Source of the DNA: CAZTJA01 sp964613745
GTDB lineage: Bacteria; Desulfobacterota; Desulfomonilia; Desulfomonilales; Desulfomonilaceae
DNA: 5,598 bases
Direction of reading: 5' to 3'
Assembly (NCBI GenBank): GCA_964613745.1
Contig: CAZTJA010000157.1
Location: 1-5,598, forward strand
Part shown: piece by piece, positions 1 to 5,598 of the stretch
Position numbering within the stretch: the stretch's first letter is position 1
Layout: each line of letters begins with the position of its first letter
The notes under the pieces: generated by a model
What the model saw: the letters and a program-made list of their open reading frames with translations, nothing else
Told to the model about the DNA's origin: nothing
The model's database searches: none
Position numbers and translations under genes: made by a program

Positions 1-2121
1 CTCATTCCTTTTCTGGAAAATGACGATGCGAACCGCGCTCTCATGGGTTCAAACATGCAGCGTCAGGCTGTTCCGTTGCTGACGACTCAAGCTCCCCTCG
101 TTGGAACCGGAATGGAGGAGGTTGTTGCAACCGATTCCGGAGTTACGGTGGTTGCCAAAAGAAACGGAACGGTGGACTCCGTTGATGCAACGAGAATAGT
201 TGTAAAAGCTACGGATTTTAATGAAGGAGATTTGGATCCCGGCGTAGACATTTATAATCTTATAAAGTACCAGCGTTCGAATCAGAACACCTGTATCAAT
301 CAGAAGCCGATTGTTCGAAAGGGCGATAAGGTTACAAAGGGTCAAGTCATTGCTGATGGACCTGCAACCGATAAAGGTGAACTGGCTTTGGGTAGAAACG
401 TGCTTGTGGCCTTCATGGCATGGGGTGGTTACAACTACGAAGACTCCATCCTTGTGAGCGAAAAAATCGTCAAAGAAGACATATTTACCTCAATTCATAT
501 TGAAGAATTTGAGGTTATGGCGCGGGATACGAAACTCGGAAAAGAAGAAATTACACGTGACATTCCCAACGTCGGTGATGAAGCACTCCGTAATCTCGAT
601 GATTCCGGCGTGATAAGAATCGGAGCTGAAGTCAAGCCCGGGGACATCCTCGTCGGAAAGATTACTCCAAAAGGCGAAAACCAGCTCAGCCCCGAAGAAA
701 AACTCTTGCGAGCCATTTTCGGTGAAAAGGCTGGAGATGTTAGGGATTCATCCCTCAGAGTGCCGCCAGGAGTAGAAGGAACCGTTATTGGTGCAAGAAT
801 CTTTTCGAGAAAAGGCACTGATAAGGACAGCCGGACCATTTCCATAGAAAATGAAGAAATCGCAAAATTGTCGAAGGACCGAGATGATGAGTTGAGGATC
901 GTTGAAGAAGGCACGCGGGAACGTATTCGATCCATGCTGAATGGAAAGCAATCATCATCGGCTCTTACGGACCCGGCTTCCGGGAAAACCTATATCAAGA
1001 AAAATGAGACGATAACCAATGAGTTTATGGACACAGTTCCTCTCGAACTCTTGAGGGACCTTTCCATAAAAGGCGACCCAACTACAGAGGACGAAATTGT
1101 CCGAATACTTGAACGTCTGAGCGATCAGAAGCATTTTTGGAAAATGCATTATGACGAGCGCATAAGCCGCTTGAAGAAGGGCGATGAGCTTCCTCCGGGC
1201 GTAATCAAACTTGTCAAGGTCTACATTGCCATTAAACGCAAATTGTCGGTCGGTGACAAAATGGCGGGTCGGCATGGAAACAAAGGTGTGCTCTCCAGGA
1301 TTCTACCTGAAGAAGATATGCCGTACTTCGAGGACGGCACGCCTGTGGAAATCGTACTCAATCCGCTCGGAGTTCCATCCCGAATGAACGTCGGGCAGAT
1401 TTTGGAAACCCATTTGGGTTGGGCTGCGAGAGGACTTGGTGAAGTCCTTGACAAAATGATGGAGCAGCAGTTTTCACCCGATAAATTGCGGCAACAGCTC
1501 ATGGATATCTTTTCCTCTGAGGAACCTGACAGGAAAAAGAAGATCCACGGCATCATTAATGAAATGGATGATGATCAAGTGAAGAAATTCACTGCATCCT
1601 TAACATCCGGAGTGCCTGTGGCCACGCCTGTTTTCGACGGCGCACGCGAATCCGAAATAAAGAATCTTTTGGAAATGGCGAGCTACTCACCTACGGGCCA
1701 GACAAAGTTATATGACGGCAGAACAGGTGAGCCGTTTGATACAAAGGTAACCGTCGGCATTATATACATGATGAAGCTGCACCACTTGGTGGACGACAAG
1801 ATCCACGCGAGAGCCATTGGACCATACTCGTTGGTCACGCAACAGCCTTTGGGCGGTAAAGCACAGTTTGGTGGTCAGCGTCTGGGCGAAATGGAAGTCT
1901 GGGCGATGGAATCATACGGTGCAGCTTATTCATTACAGGAGTTCCTCACCGTCAAGTCCGACGATGTGACGGGTAGGACGAGAATGTACGAAAGTATCGT
2001 CAAAGGGACGAATATTCTGGAACCCGGACTGCCGGAGTCCTTCAACGTGCTCGTAAAAGAAATAAAGTCATTAGGGCTGGACGTCGAGTTGCTGGAGAGC
2101 GAGCAAGCAGCGGCCGTTTAA
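1..2121 (+). CDS. rpoB: DNA-directed RNA polymerase subunit beta (RpoB), C-terminal half; 5' end outside window
   Basis: Beta subunit of the core RNA polymerase, which synthesises RNA in the cytoplasm. The reading frame is already open at base 1 (LIPFLENDDANRALMG), so the ATG at 43 is an internal Met and not the start. The visible part is 706 residues and begins at about E. coli residue 667. Landmarks in window residues: NMQRQAVP (19-26), including the Arg equivalent to E. coli R687; GYNYEDSI with the active-site acidic pair E147/D148 (E. coli E813/D814); an insert at about 272-397 equivalent to E. coli SI2; GDKMAGRHGNKGV with K420 (E. coli K1065); LNPLGVPSRMN; and the C-terminal anchor with PYSLVTQQPLGGKAQFGGQR and LPESFNVLVKEI. 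It stops at TAA 2119-2121, 94 bases before rpoC. Against E. coli the visible part is about 30 residues longer, mostly in the SI2-type insert. The rifampicin cluster around E. coli 507-574 lies outside the window. The identity is certain. Confidence 0.98.
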   Translation, partial: LIPFLENDDANRALMGSNMQRQAVPLLTTQAPLVGTGMEEVVATDSGVTVVAKRNGTVDSVDATRIVVKATDFNEGDLDPGVDIYNLIKYQRSNQNTCINQKPIVRKGDKVTKGQVIADGPATDKGELALGRNVLVAFMAWGGYNYEDSILVSEKIVKEDIFTSIHIEEFEVMARDTKLGKEEITRDIPNVGDEALRNLDDSGVIRIGAEVKPGDILVGKITPKGENQLSPEEKLLRAIFGEKAGDVRDSSLRVPPGVEGTVIGARIFSRKGTDKDSRTISIENEEIAKLSKDRDDELRIVEEGTRERIRSMLNGKQSSSALTDPASGKTYIKKNETITNEFMDTVPLELLRDLSIKGDPTTEDEIVRILERLSDQKHFWKMHYDERISRLKKGDELPPGVIKLVKVYIAIKRKLSVGDKMAGRHGNKGVLSRILPEEDMPYFEDGTPVEIVLNPLGVPSRMNVGQILETHLGWAARGLGEVLDKMMEQQFSPDKLRQQLMDIFSSEEPDRKKKIHGIINEMDDDQVKKFTASLTSGVPVATPVFDGARESEIKNLLEMASYSPTGQTKLYDGRTGEPFDTKVTVGIIYMMKLHHLVDDKIHARAIGPYSLVTQQPLGGKAQFGGQRLGEMEVWAMESYGAAYSLQEFLTVKSDDVTGRTRMYESIVKGTNILEPGLPESFNVLVKEIKSLGLDVELLESEQAAAV
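814..1191 (+). other. SI2-type (beta i9) lineage-specific insert within RpoB
   Basis: This protein segment, window residues about 272-397, lies between conserved RpoB blocks RVPPGVEGTVIGARIFSRKG and LPPGVIKLVKVYIAIKRK. It matches the place where E. coli beta carries sequence insertion 2. It starts with a charged, helix-prone stretch (NEEIAKLSKDRDDELRIVEE), has a variable middle, and ends with another charged helical stretch (ILERLSDQKHFWKMHYDERI). From the positions of E813 and K1065 equivalents, the interval is 21 residues longer than in E. coli. Such inserts are known in Proteobacteria and related phyla, so its presence supports the taxonomic placement. The borders are approximate. Confidence 0.7.
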
Positions 2122-2142
2122 CCCAAACTATATTGGTTTAAC

Positions 2143-2166
2143 ATCCCGACCTTGTCCGGTCGGGAT
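2143..2166 (+). other. rpoB-rpoC intergenic hairpin (not a canonical terminator)
   Basis: Perfect 9-bp inverted repeat: ATCCCGACC (2143-2151) pairs with GGTCGGGAT (2158-2166) around a six-base loop, TTGTCC. It begins 21 bases after the rpoB stop codon. The stem is GC-rich, but what follows (TCCCTCACC) is not a T-run, so it does not look like an intrinsic terminator, and full termination here would cut off rpoC. On the opposite strand the following bases are also not T-rich. Plausible roles are an RNA processing site, 3'-end stabilisation of the rpoB segment, or a partial pause. None can be proved from the sequence. Confidence 0.65.
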
Positions 2167-2173
2167 TCCCTCA

Positions 2174-2208
2174 CCTCCCAGGCAAATGCCTGCTTACCCC
2201 ACAGGAGG
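2174..2208 (+). promoter_or_regulatory. possible Shine-Dalgarno-sequestering fold in the rpoC leader
   Basis: CCTCC (2174-2178) is fully complementary to GGAGG (2204-2208), the core of the rpoC ribosome binding site. Between them is a small hairpin, CAGGC (2179-2183) with GCCTG (2188-2192), with loop AAAT; it stacks directly on the CCTCC strand. An alternative pairing joins TCCCTC (2167-2172) to GAGGGA (2205-2210). Either fold would hide the ribosome binding site. The complementarity is seen in the sequence; a regulatory role is inference, and five to six base pairs could arise by chance in a C-rich leader. Confidence 0.35.
2203..2208 (+). promoter_or_regulatory. Shine-Dalgarno of rpoC, deciding a TTG start
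   Basis: AGGAGG is a perfect Shine-Dalgarno core. It leaves seven bases before TTG 2216-2218, which is optimal, but only one base before the in-frame ATG 2210-2212, which is too close for normal initiation. The TTG start also gives the N-terminus (M)EDIYYSFFEKP, which fits the MEDIF-type beginning of RpoC in related bacteria. Confidence 0.85.
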
Positions 2209-2215
2209 GATGACA

Positions 2216-5200
2216 TTGGAAGATATTTATTACAGTTTTTTCGAAAAACCCAAAGATCCTCTTAATTTTAGTGCAGTTAAGATCTCATTGGCTTCACCCG
2301 AAAAGATCAAATCCTGGTCTCATGGAGAAGTCAAAAAGCCGGAAACCATAAATTATCGAACTTTCAAACCGGAGAGGGACGGTCTTTTCTGCGCGAAGAT
2401 CTTTGGTCCAGTGAAGGATTACGAGTGTAATTGCGGCAAATACAAACGCATGAAACACCGTGGAACGATTTGTGAGAAATGTGGCGTAGAAGTCATTCAA
2501 TCCAAGGTTCGCCGTGAACGTATGGGTCACATAGAATTGGCGACTCCGGTTGCGCACATTTGGTTTCTCAAGAGTCTACCGAGTCGAATCGGAACTTTGC
2601 TTGATCTTACGTTGAAAGAAGTAGAGCGAGTTCTCTATTTCGAGTCATTCTTAGTAATCTACGCCGGTCAGACCGATCTCGAAGTCGGTACACTAATTAA
2701 CGAAGAAAAGTACAGACAGACAATTGACACATACGGGGCCGGTTCATTCGAAGCCAGAATGGGTGGAGAAGCGGTTCGAGATATGCTCGACAAGTTGGAT
2801 CTTGTTACCGAGAGTGTGAGACTCAGAGAGGACATGCGCGAGTCGACCTCGGAAGCGAAGAGGAAGAAACTTGCCAAGAGACTACGTGTTCTCGAAGCCC
2901 TGAAGGGAATAGATCCTGAACATCTCGTTCTTGAGCTTGGCAACATACTTGCCAAAATTGATCCTGAAACCGAATTGGGGCAATTCGTTAACGAGTTGAT
3001 CATTGCCGCCCGCCAGATTCAGGTTAGATGGGAAGATACCGACGATTGGGAAGTTCGTAAGCAGCTTGCATATTTGGAAATCAATTCGATAATCGAGCGG
3101 CTCAGCAGATCACGCCTAACTTCACCTGAAGACCTTGGCAAGTTCCGACAATGGCAAAATCCCGCGTGGATGATTCTCACAATGATCCCTGTTATTCCGC
3201 CGGATTTGCGTCCCTTGGTGCCCCTCGATGGAGGTCGGTTCGCTACATCAGACCTTAATGATCTCTATCGTCGAGTGATCAATAGGAACAATCGCCTCAA
3301 GAGACTAAAAGAACTCAATGCTCCCGAAATAATCCTGCGAAATGAAAAAAGGATGCTGCAGGAAGCTGTAGACGTACTTTTTGACAACGGCAGAAGGGGC
3401 AGAGTCATTACGGGACAGAATAAGAGACCTCTGAAATCCCTTTCCGACATGCTGAAAGGGAAGCAAGGTCGCTTTCGACAAAACTTGCTTGGTAAGCGCG
3501 TAGACTACTCAGGTCGTTCAGTCATAGTCGTGGGTCCTGATCTGCGTCTGCATCAGTGCGGTTTACCAAAGCGAATGGCATTAGAACTGTTCAAGCCATT
3601 CATATACAACAAACTGGAAGAGCGCGGCTTCGTGACCACGATCAAGAGTGCCAAAAAATTGGTTGAAAAGGAAACCCCTGAGGTTTGGGATATTCTGGAG
3701 GATGTGGTCAAGGAATATCCGGTACTCCTAAACAGGGCTCCCACTCTGCACCGACTTGGAATCCAGGCATTTGAACCCGTACTGATCGAAGGGAAGGCCA
3801 TTCAATTGCATCCTCTCGTCTGTACCGCGTTCAATGCTGACTTTGACGGCGACCAGATGGCCGTTCACATCCCCCTTTCCGTAGAGGCTCAGGTGGAAGC
3901 TCGTGTTTTGATGATGAGCACGAACAACATACTTTCGCCTGCTCATGGAAAGCCGATCATCGTGCCCACACAAGACATCGTGCTTGGACTCTATTACCTC
4001 ACCCGAGAATCGGTCGATCCGAAACTGGACGGAACAATGAAGATTTTTTCGGACAGTTCAGAAGTCAGGGTGGCGTATGACTCAGAAGTGGTAGATCTCC
4101 ATCAAAAGATTCTTCTGAGAGAGAACGGAGACAAACTGCCGACCACCGTCGGGCGTGTCCTTCTAAGAGAGATAGTTCCGGAAGAGATCCCGTTCCCGTA
4201 TATCAACCGCGTCATGAAGAAAAAGGAACTGGCAAATCTCATCGATGAAGCTTACAGACGCTGTGGAGATAAAAAGACGGTCATTCTGGCGGATCGTTTG
4301 AAGGACTTAGGTTATTACTACGCTACAAAGGCCGGTATATCGATTAGCGTAGATGACATGACTATTCCTGAGTCCAAGAAGCACATTATTGAGAAAGCTC
4401 GTGAAGAAGTGCTCGAGATCCAAAACCAGTACAAAGAGGGTCTGATCACGGACGGTGAACGATACAATAAGGTGATCGATATTTGGGCCAGAGCCAATGA
4501 AGATATATCCGAGCGGATGATGAGCGGTCTTCGAACCATGACCATTCATCTTGCCGATGGTTCCGAAAGAAAAGTCGAAAGCTTCAATCCCATTTACATG
4601 ATGGCAGACTCGGGAGCCCGAGGAAGCACACAGCAGATTCGCCAGCTGGCCGGAATGCGCGGTCTAATGGCAAAGCCCACAGGGGAAATTATTGAAACGC
4701 CGATTGAGGCAAATTTCCGTGAAGGTCTGACCGTGTTGCAGTACTTCATTTCTACTCACGGTGCGCGGAAAGGATTGGCTGATACAGCCCTGAAAACGGC
4801 GAACTCAGGCTACCTTACTCGAAGATTGGTCGATGTAGCCCAAGATGCAATCATCAGCGAACCTGATTGTGGGACGCTCGACGGCATAGAAATGGCGTCG
4901 CTCGAAGAGGGTGGTGAGATTATTGAGCACGTAGCCGACCGTATTCTTGGCCGAGTAGCTTTAGAAGACATCGAGCATCCGTTCACAGGTGAAATACTTG
5001 TAGCTGCAAATGAGGAGATCAAAGAGGAGCACAGGGAGAAGATTCAGGATGCCGGTATCGATAAAGTGAAAATACGTTCCGTGTTGAGCTGCCAATCAAA
5101 ACGCGGAGTTTGCGGTCTTTGCTATGGTCGTGACCTTGCGCACGGCAGAATGGTCAATATCGGTGAGGCGGTGGGCATTATAGCCGCACAGTCTATTGGT

Positions 5201-5598
5201 GAACCTGGAACCCAGCTTACCATGCGTACCTTCCACATCGGTGGAACCGCTTCTCTGAAAAGAAATATCATTTCGGCTCGAAAACGAGGGCGCGTCGCCT
5301 TTGAACGAGAAAAAGACAAGACAAAGGCGATCATTGTATGGGAGGAATTCACCATTCCGGAATCCGAGGTTTCCAAATGGCTGGTGGAGAATGGTCAGAC
5401 GCTTCGGGAAAACTCCTATCTGTATGAAGGCCCGAACCATGTGATGGATGAAAGTGAGCGCATGGGCGGTAAAATAGAAATCTCGCTCGACAGAAAAGCT
5501 TTCACCTTGATTGATGAAGACGGCACTAAACATAAATTTGAAGTGCCGGAGGATCACCGGTTTGTCGTTCGTCATGGTGAGCGTATTTCGCCGAATTC
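2216..5598 (+). CDS. rpoC: DNA-directed RNA polymerase subunit beta' (RpoC), N-terminal 1127 residues; 3' end outside window
   Basis: Beta' subunit of RNA polymerase, carrying the catalytic magnesium site. Frame 2 is open from TTG 2216 to the window end. Landmarks in order: zinc-binding domain with C71, C73, C86 and C89 (same spacing as E. coli C70/72/85/88); an extra segment at about 230-309; lid near 333-347; clamp helices near 347-389 (DLNDLYRRVINRNNRLK), which bind sigma in characterised enzymes; rudder near 390-409; NADFDGDQ at 540-547 with metal ligands D542, D544 and D546; F-loop near 797-816 (ADSGARGSTQQIRQLAGMRG); bridge helix near 840-875; second zinc site C885, C959, C966 and C969 with E. 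coli-identical spacing; trigger loop with M1003, R1004 and H1007, interrupted after HIGG by an SI3-type insert still open at the end. All catalytic residues that should be visible are present, with no frameshift. Unusual points are the TTG start, the clamp-region insert and a long SI3. No stop is seen; the C-terminal part is missing. Confidence 0.98.
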   Translation, partial: MEDIYYSFFEKPKDPLNFSAVKISLASPEKIKSWSHGEVKKPETINYRTFKPERDGLFCAKIFGPVKDYECNCGKYKRMKHRGTICEKCGVEVIQSKVRRERMGHIELATPVAHIWFLKSLPSRIGTLLDLTLKEVERVLYFESFLVIYAGQTDLEVGTLINEEKYRQTIDTYGAGSFEARMGGEAVRDMLDKLDLVTESVRLREDMRESTSEAKRKKLAKRLRVLEALKGIDPEHLVLELGNILAKIDPETELGQFVNELIIAARQIQVRWEDTDDWEVRKQLAYLEINSIIERLSRSRLTSPEDLGKFRQWQNPAWMILTMIPVIPPDLRPLVPLDGGRFATSDLNDLYRRVINRNNRLKRLKELNAPEIILRNEKRMLQEAVDVLFDNGRRGRVITGQNKRPLKSLSDMLKGKQGRFRQNLLGKRVDYSGRSVIVVGPDLRLHQCGLPKRMALELFKPFIYNKLEERGFVTTIKSAKKLVEKETPEVWDILEDVVKEYPVLLNRAPTLHRLGIQAFEPVLIEGKAIQLHPLVCTAFNADFDGDQMAVHIPLSVEAQVEARVLMMSTNNILSPAHGKPIIVPTQDIVLGLYYLTRESVDPKLDGTMKIFSDSSEVRVAYDSEVVDLHQKILLRENGDKLPTTVGRVLLREIVPEEIPFPYINRVMKKKELANLIDEAYRRCGDKKTVILADRLKDLGYYYATKAGISISVDDMTIPESKKHIIEKAREEVLEIQNQYKEGLITDGERYNKVIDIWARANEDISERMMSGLRTMTIHLADGSERKVESFNPIYMMADSGARGSTQQIRQLAGMRGLMAKPTGEIIETPIEANFREGLTVLQYFISTHGARKGLADTALKTANSGYLTRRLVDVAQDAIISEPDCGTLDGIEMASLEEGGEIIEHVADRILGRVALEDIEHPFTGEILVAANEEIKEEHREKIQDAGIDKVKIRSVLSCQSKRGVCGLCYGRDLAHGRMVNIGEAVGIIAAQSIGEPGTQLTMRTFHIGGTASLKRNIISARKRGRVAFEREKDKTKAIIVWEEFTIPESEVSKWLVENGQTLRENSYLYEGPNHVMDESERMGGKIEISLDRKAFTLIDEDGTKHKFEVPEDHRFVVRHGERISPN
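2903..3142 (+). other. about 80-residue lineage-specific insert in the RpoC clamp region
   Basis: RpoC residues about 230-309, between KRLRVLEAL and NPAWMILTMIPVIPP. In E. coli these blocks are joined by a few residues (EAFVQSGNKPEW). The Cys of the first zinc site are shifted by +1 from E. coli numbering and the catalytic Asp by +82; one further residue comes from a nearby gap, leaving about 80 inserted here. The segment is in frame and helix-prone, with hydrophobic-charged runs such as LVLELGNILAKI, GQFVNELIIAARQIQV and KQLAYLEINSIIERL, and a tryptophan- and acid-rich middle (RWEDTDDWEV). It has no Cys and no intein or transposase motif. The insertion point is about 20 residues before the lid, at the base of the clamp. 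Function unknown. Confidence 0.75.
5255..5598 (+). other. SI3-type insert in the RpoC trigger loop, N-terminal part
   Basis: After the trigger-loop motif TMRTFHIGG (residues 1002-1010) the sequence departs from the core fold, as in E. coli, where SI3 interrupts the trigger loop. Recognisable late in this stretch is FTLIDEDGTKHKFEVPED (1096-1113), parallel to E. coli LKLIDEFGRTKESYKVPYG, which belongs to the first sandwich-barrel hybrid motif of SI3. The distance from HIGG to this LID is about 43 residues longer than in E. coli. The extra part includes FTIPESEVSKWLVENGQTLR (1045-1064), whose pattern resembles a barrel-type beta module. The rest of the insert lies outside the window. Confidence 0.7.

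Noticed and set aside
43..45. ATG as start of rpoB
   Set aside because: The frame is open upstream to base 1 and encodes the conserved LIPFLENDDANRAL, so this ATG is the internal Met of ALMGSNMQ.
495..935. 146-codon minus-strand open frame inside rpoB
   Set aside because: It lies fully antisense to conserved RpoB sequence, and its serine-rich product is typical of antisense shadow frames, with no recognisable domain.
2143..2170. Rho-independent terminator after rpoB
   Set aside because: The stem is good but no T-tract follows on either strand, and rpoC must be transcribed through it.
2210..2212. ATG start for rpoC
   Set aside because: Only one base separates it from AGGAGG; TTG 2216 has optimal spacing and matches the family N-terminus. 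It is not fully excluded.
2122..2215. A small gene or tRNA in the rpoB-rpoC gap
   Set aside because: At 94 bases it holds two short hairpins and the ribosome binding site, with no cloverleaf and no separate start with its own ribosome binding site.
2903..3142. Intein or mobile element in rpoC
   Set aside because: There is no Cys/Ser first residue with a terminal His-Asn pair, no endonuclease motif, and no flanking duplication or inverted repeat. The segment is also short for an intein.
5096..5575. 159-codon minus-strand open frame inside rpoC
   Set aside because: It lies opposite conserved zinc-site and trigger-loop coding sequence. The product has no recognisable motif and the plus-strand assignment is certain.

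Overview
The window holds the junction of the two large RNA polymerase subunit genes: the 3' half of rpoB (1-2121), a 94-base gap (2122-2215), and the 5' part of rpoC (2216-5598, running off the end). Both are on the + strand in the usual rpoB-rpoC order and were presumably co-transcribed from a promoter upstream of the window. No other gene, tRNA, mobile element or CRISPR array is visible.

The organism looks like a Gram-negative bacterium close to the former Deltaproteobacteria (Desulfobacterota). RpoC begins (M)EDIYYSFFEKPKDPLNFSA and has the zinc-ribbon context KDYECNCGKYKRMKHRG. RpoB has a proteobacterial-type insert before the KMAGRHGNKGV motif and the phrase HLGWAARGLG. RpoC has an SI3-type insert in its trigger loop. 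This placement rests on remembered family sequences, not on a search. Base composition looks intermediate by eye.

Together the two products form most of the polymerase active centre. The RpoB part supplies the acidic pair E147/D148 (window numbering; E. coli E813/D814), the lysines of KMAGRHGNK, and the C-terminal clamp/anchor. The RpoC part supplies the N-terminal zinc-binding domain, clamp helices, lid, rudder, NADFDGDQ metal site, F-loop, bridge helix, second zinc site and the first half of the trigger loop.

The gap carries a strong hairpin without a U-tract, a second small hairpin, and a CCTCC element able to pair with the rpoC Shine-Dalgarno. rpoC appears to start at TTG.

This is a core housekeeping region and I see no new multi-gene system. 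The most unusual feature is an insert of about 80 residues in the RpoC clamp region, at a site where E. coli and remembered Geobacter and Desulfovibrio sequences have none. The SI3 insert also seems enlarged.
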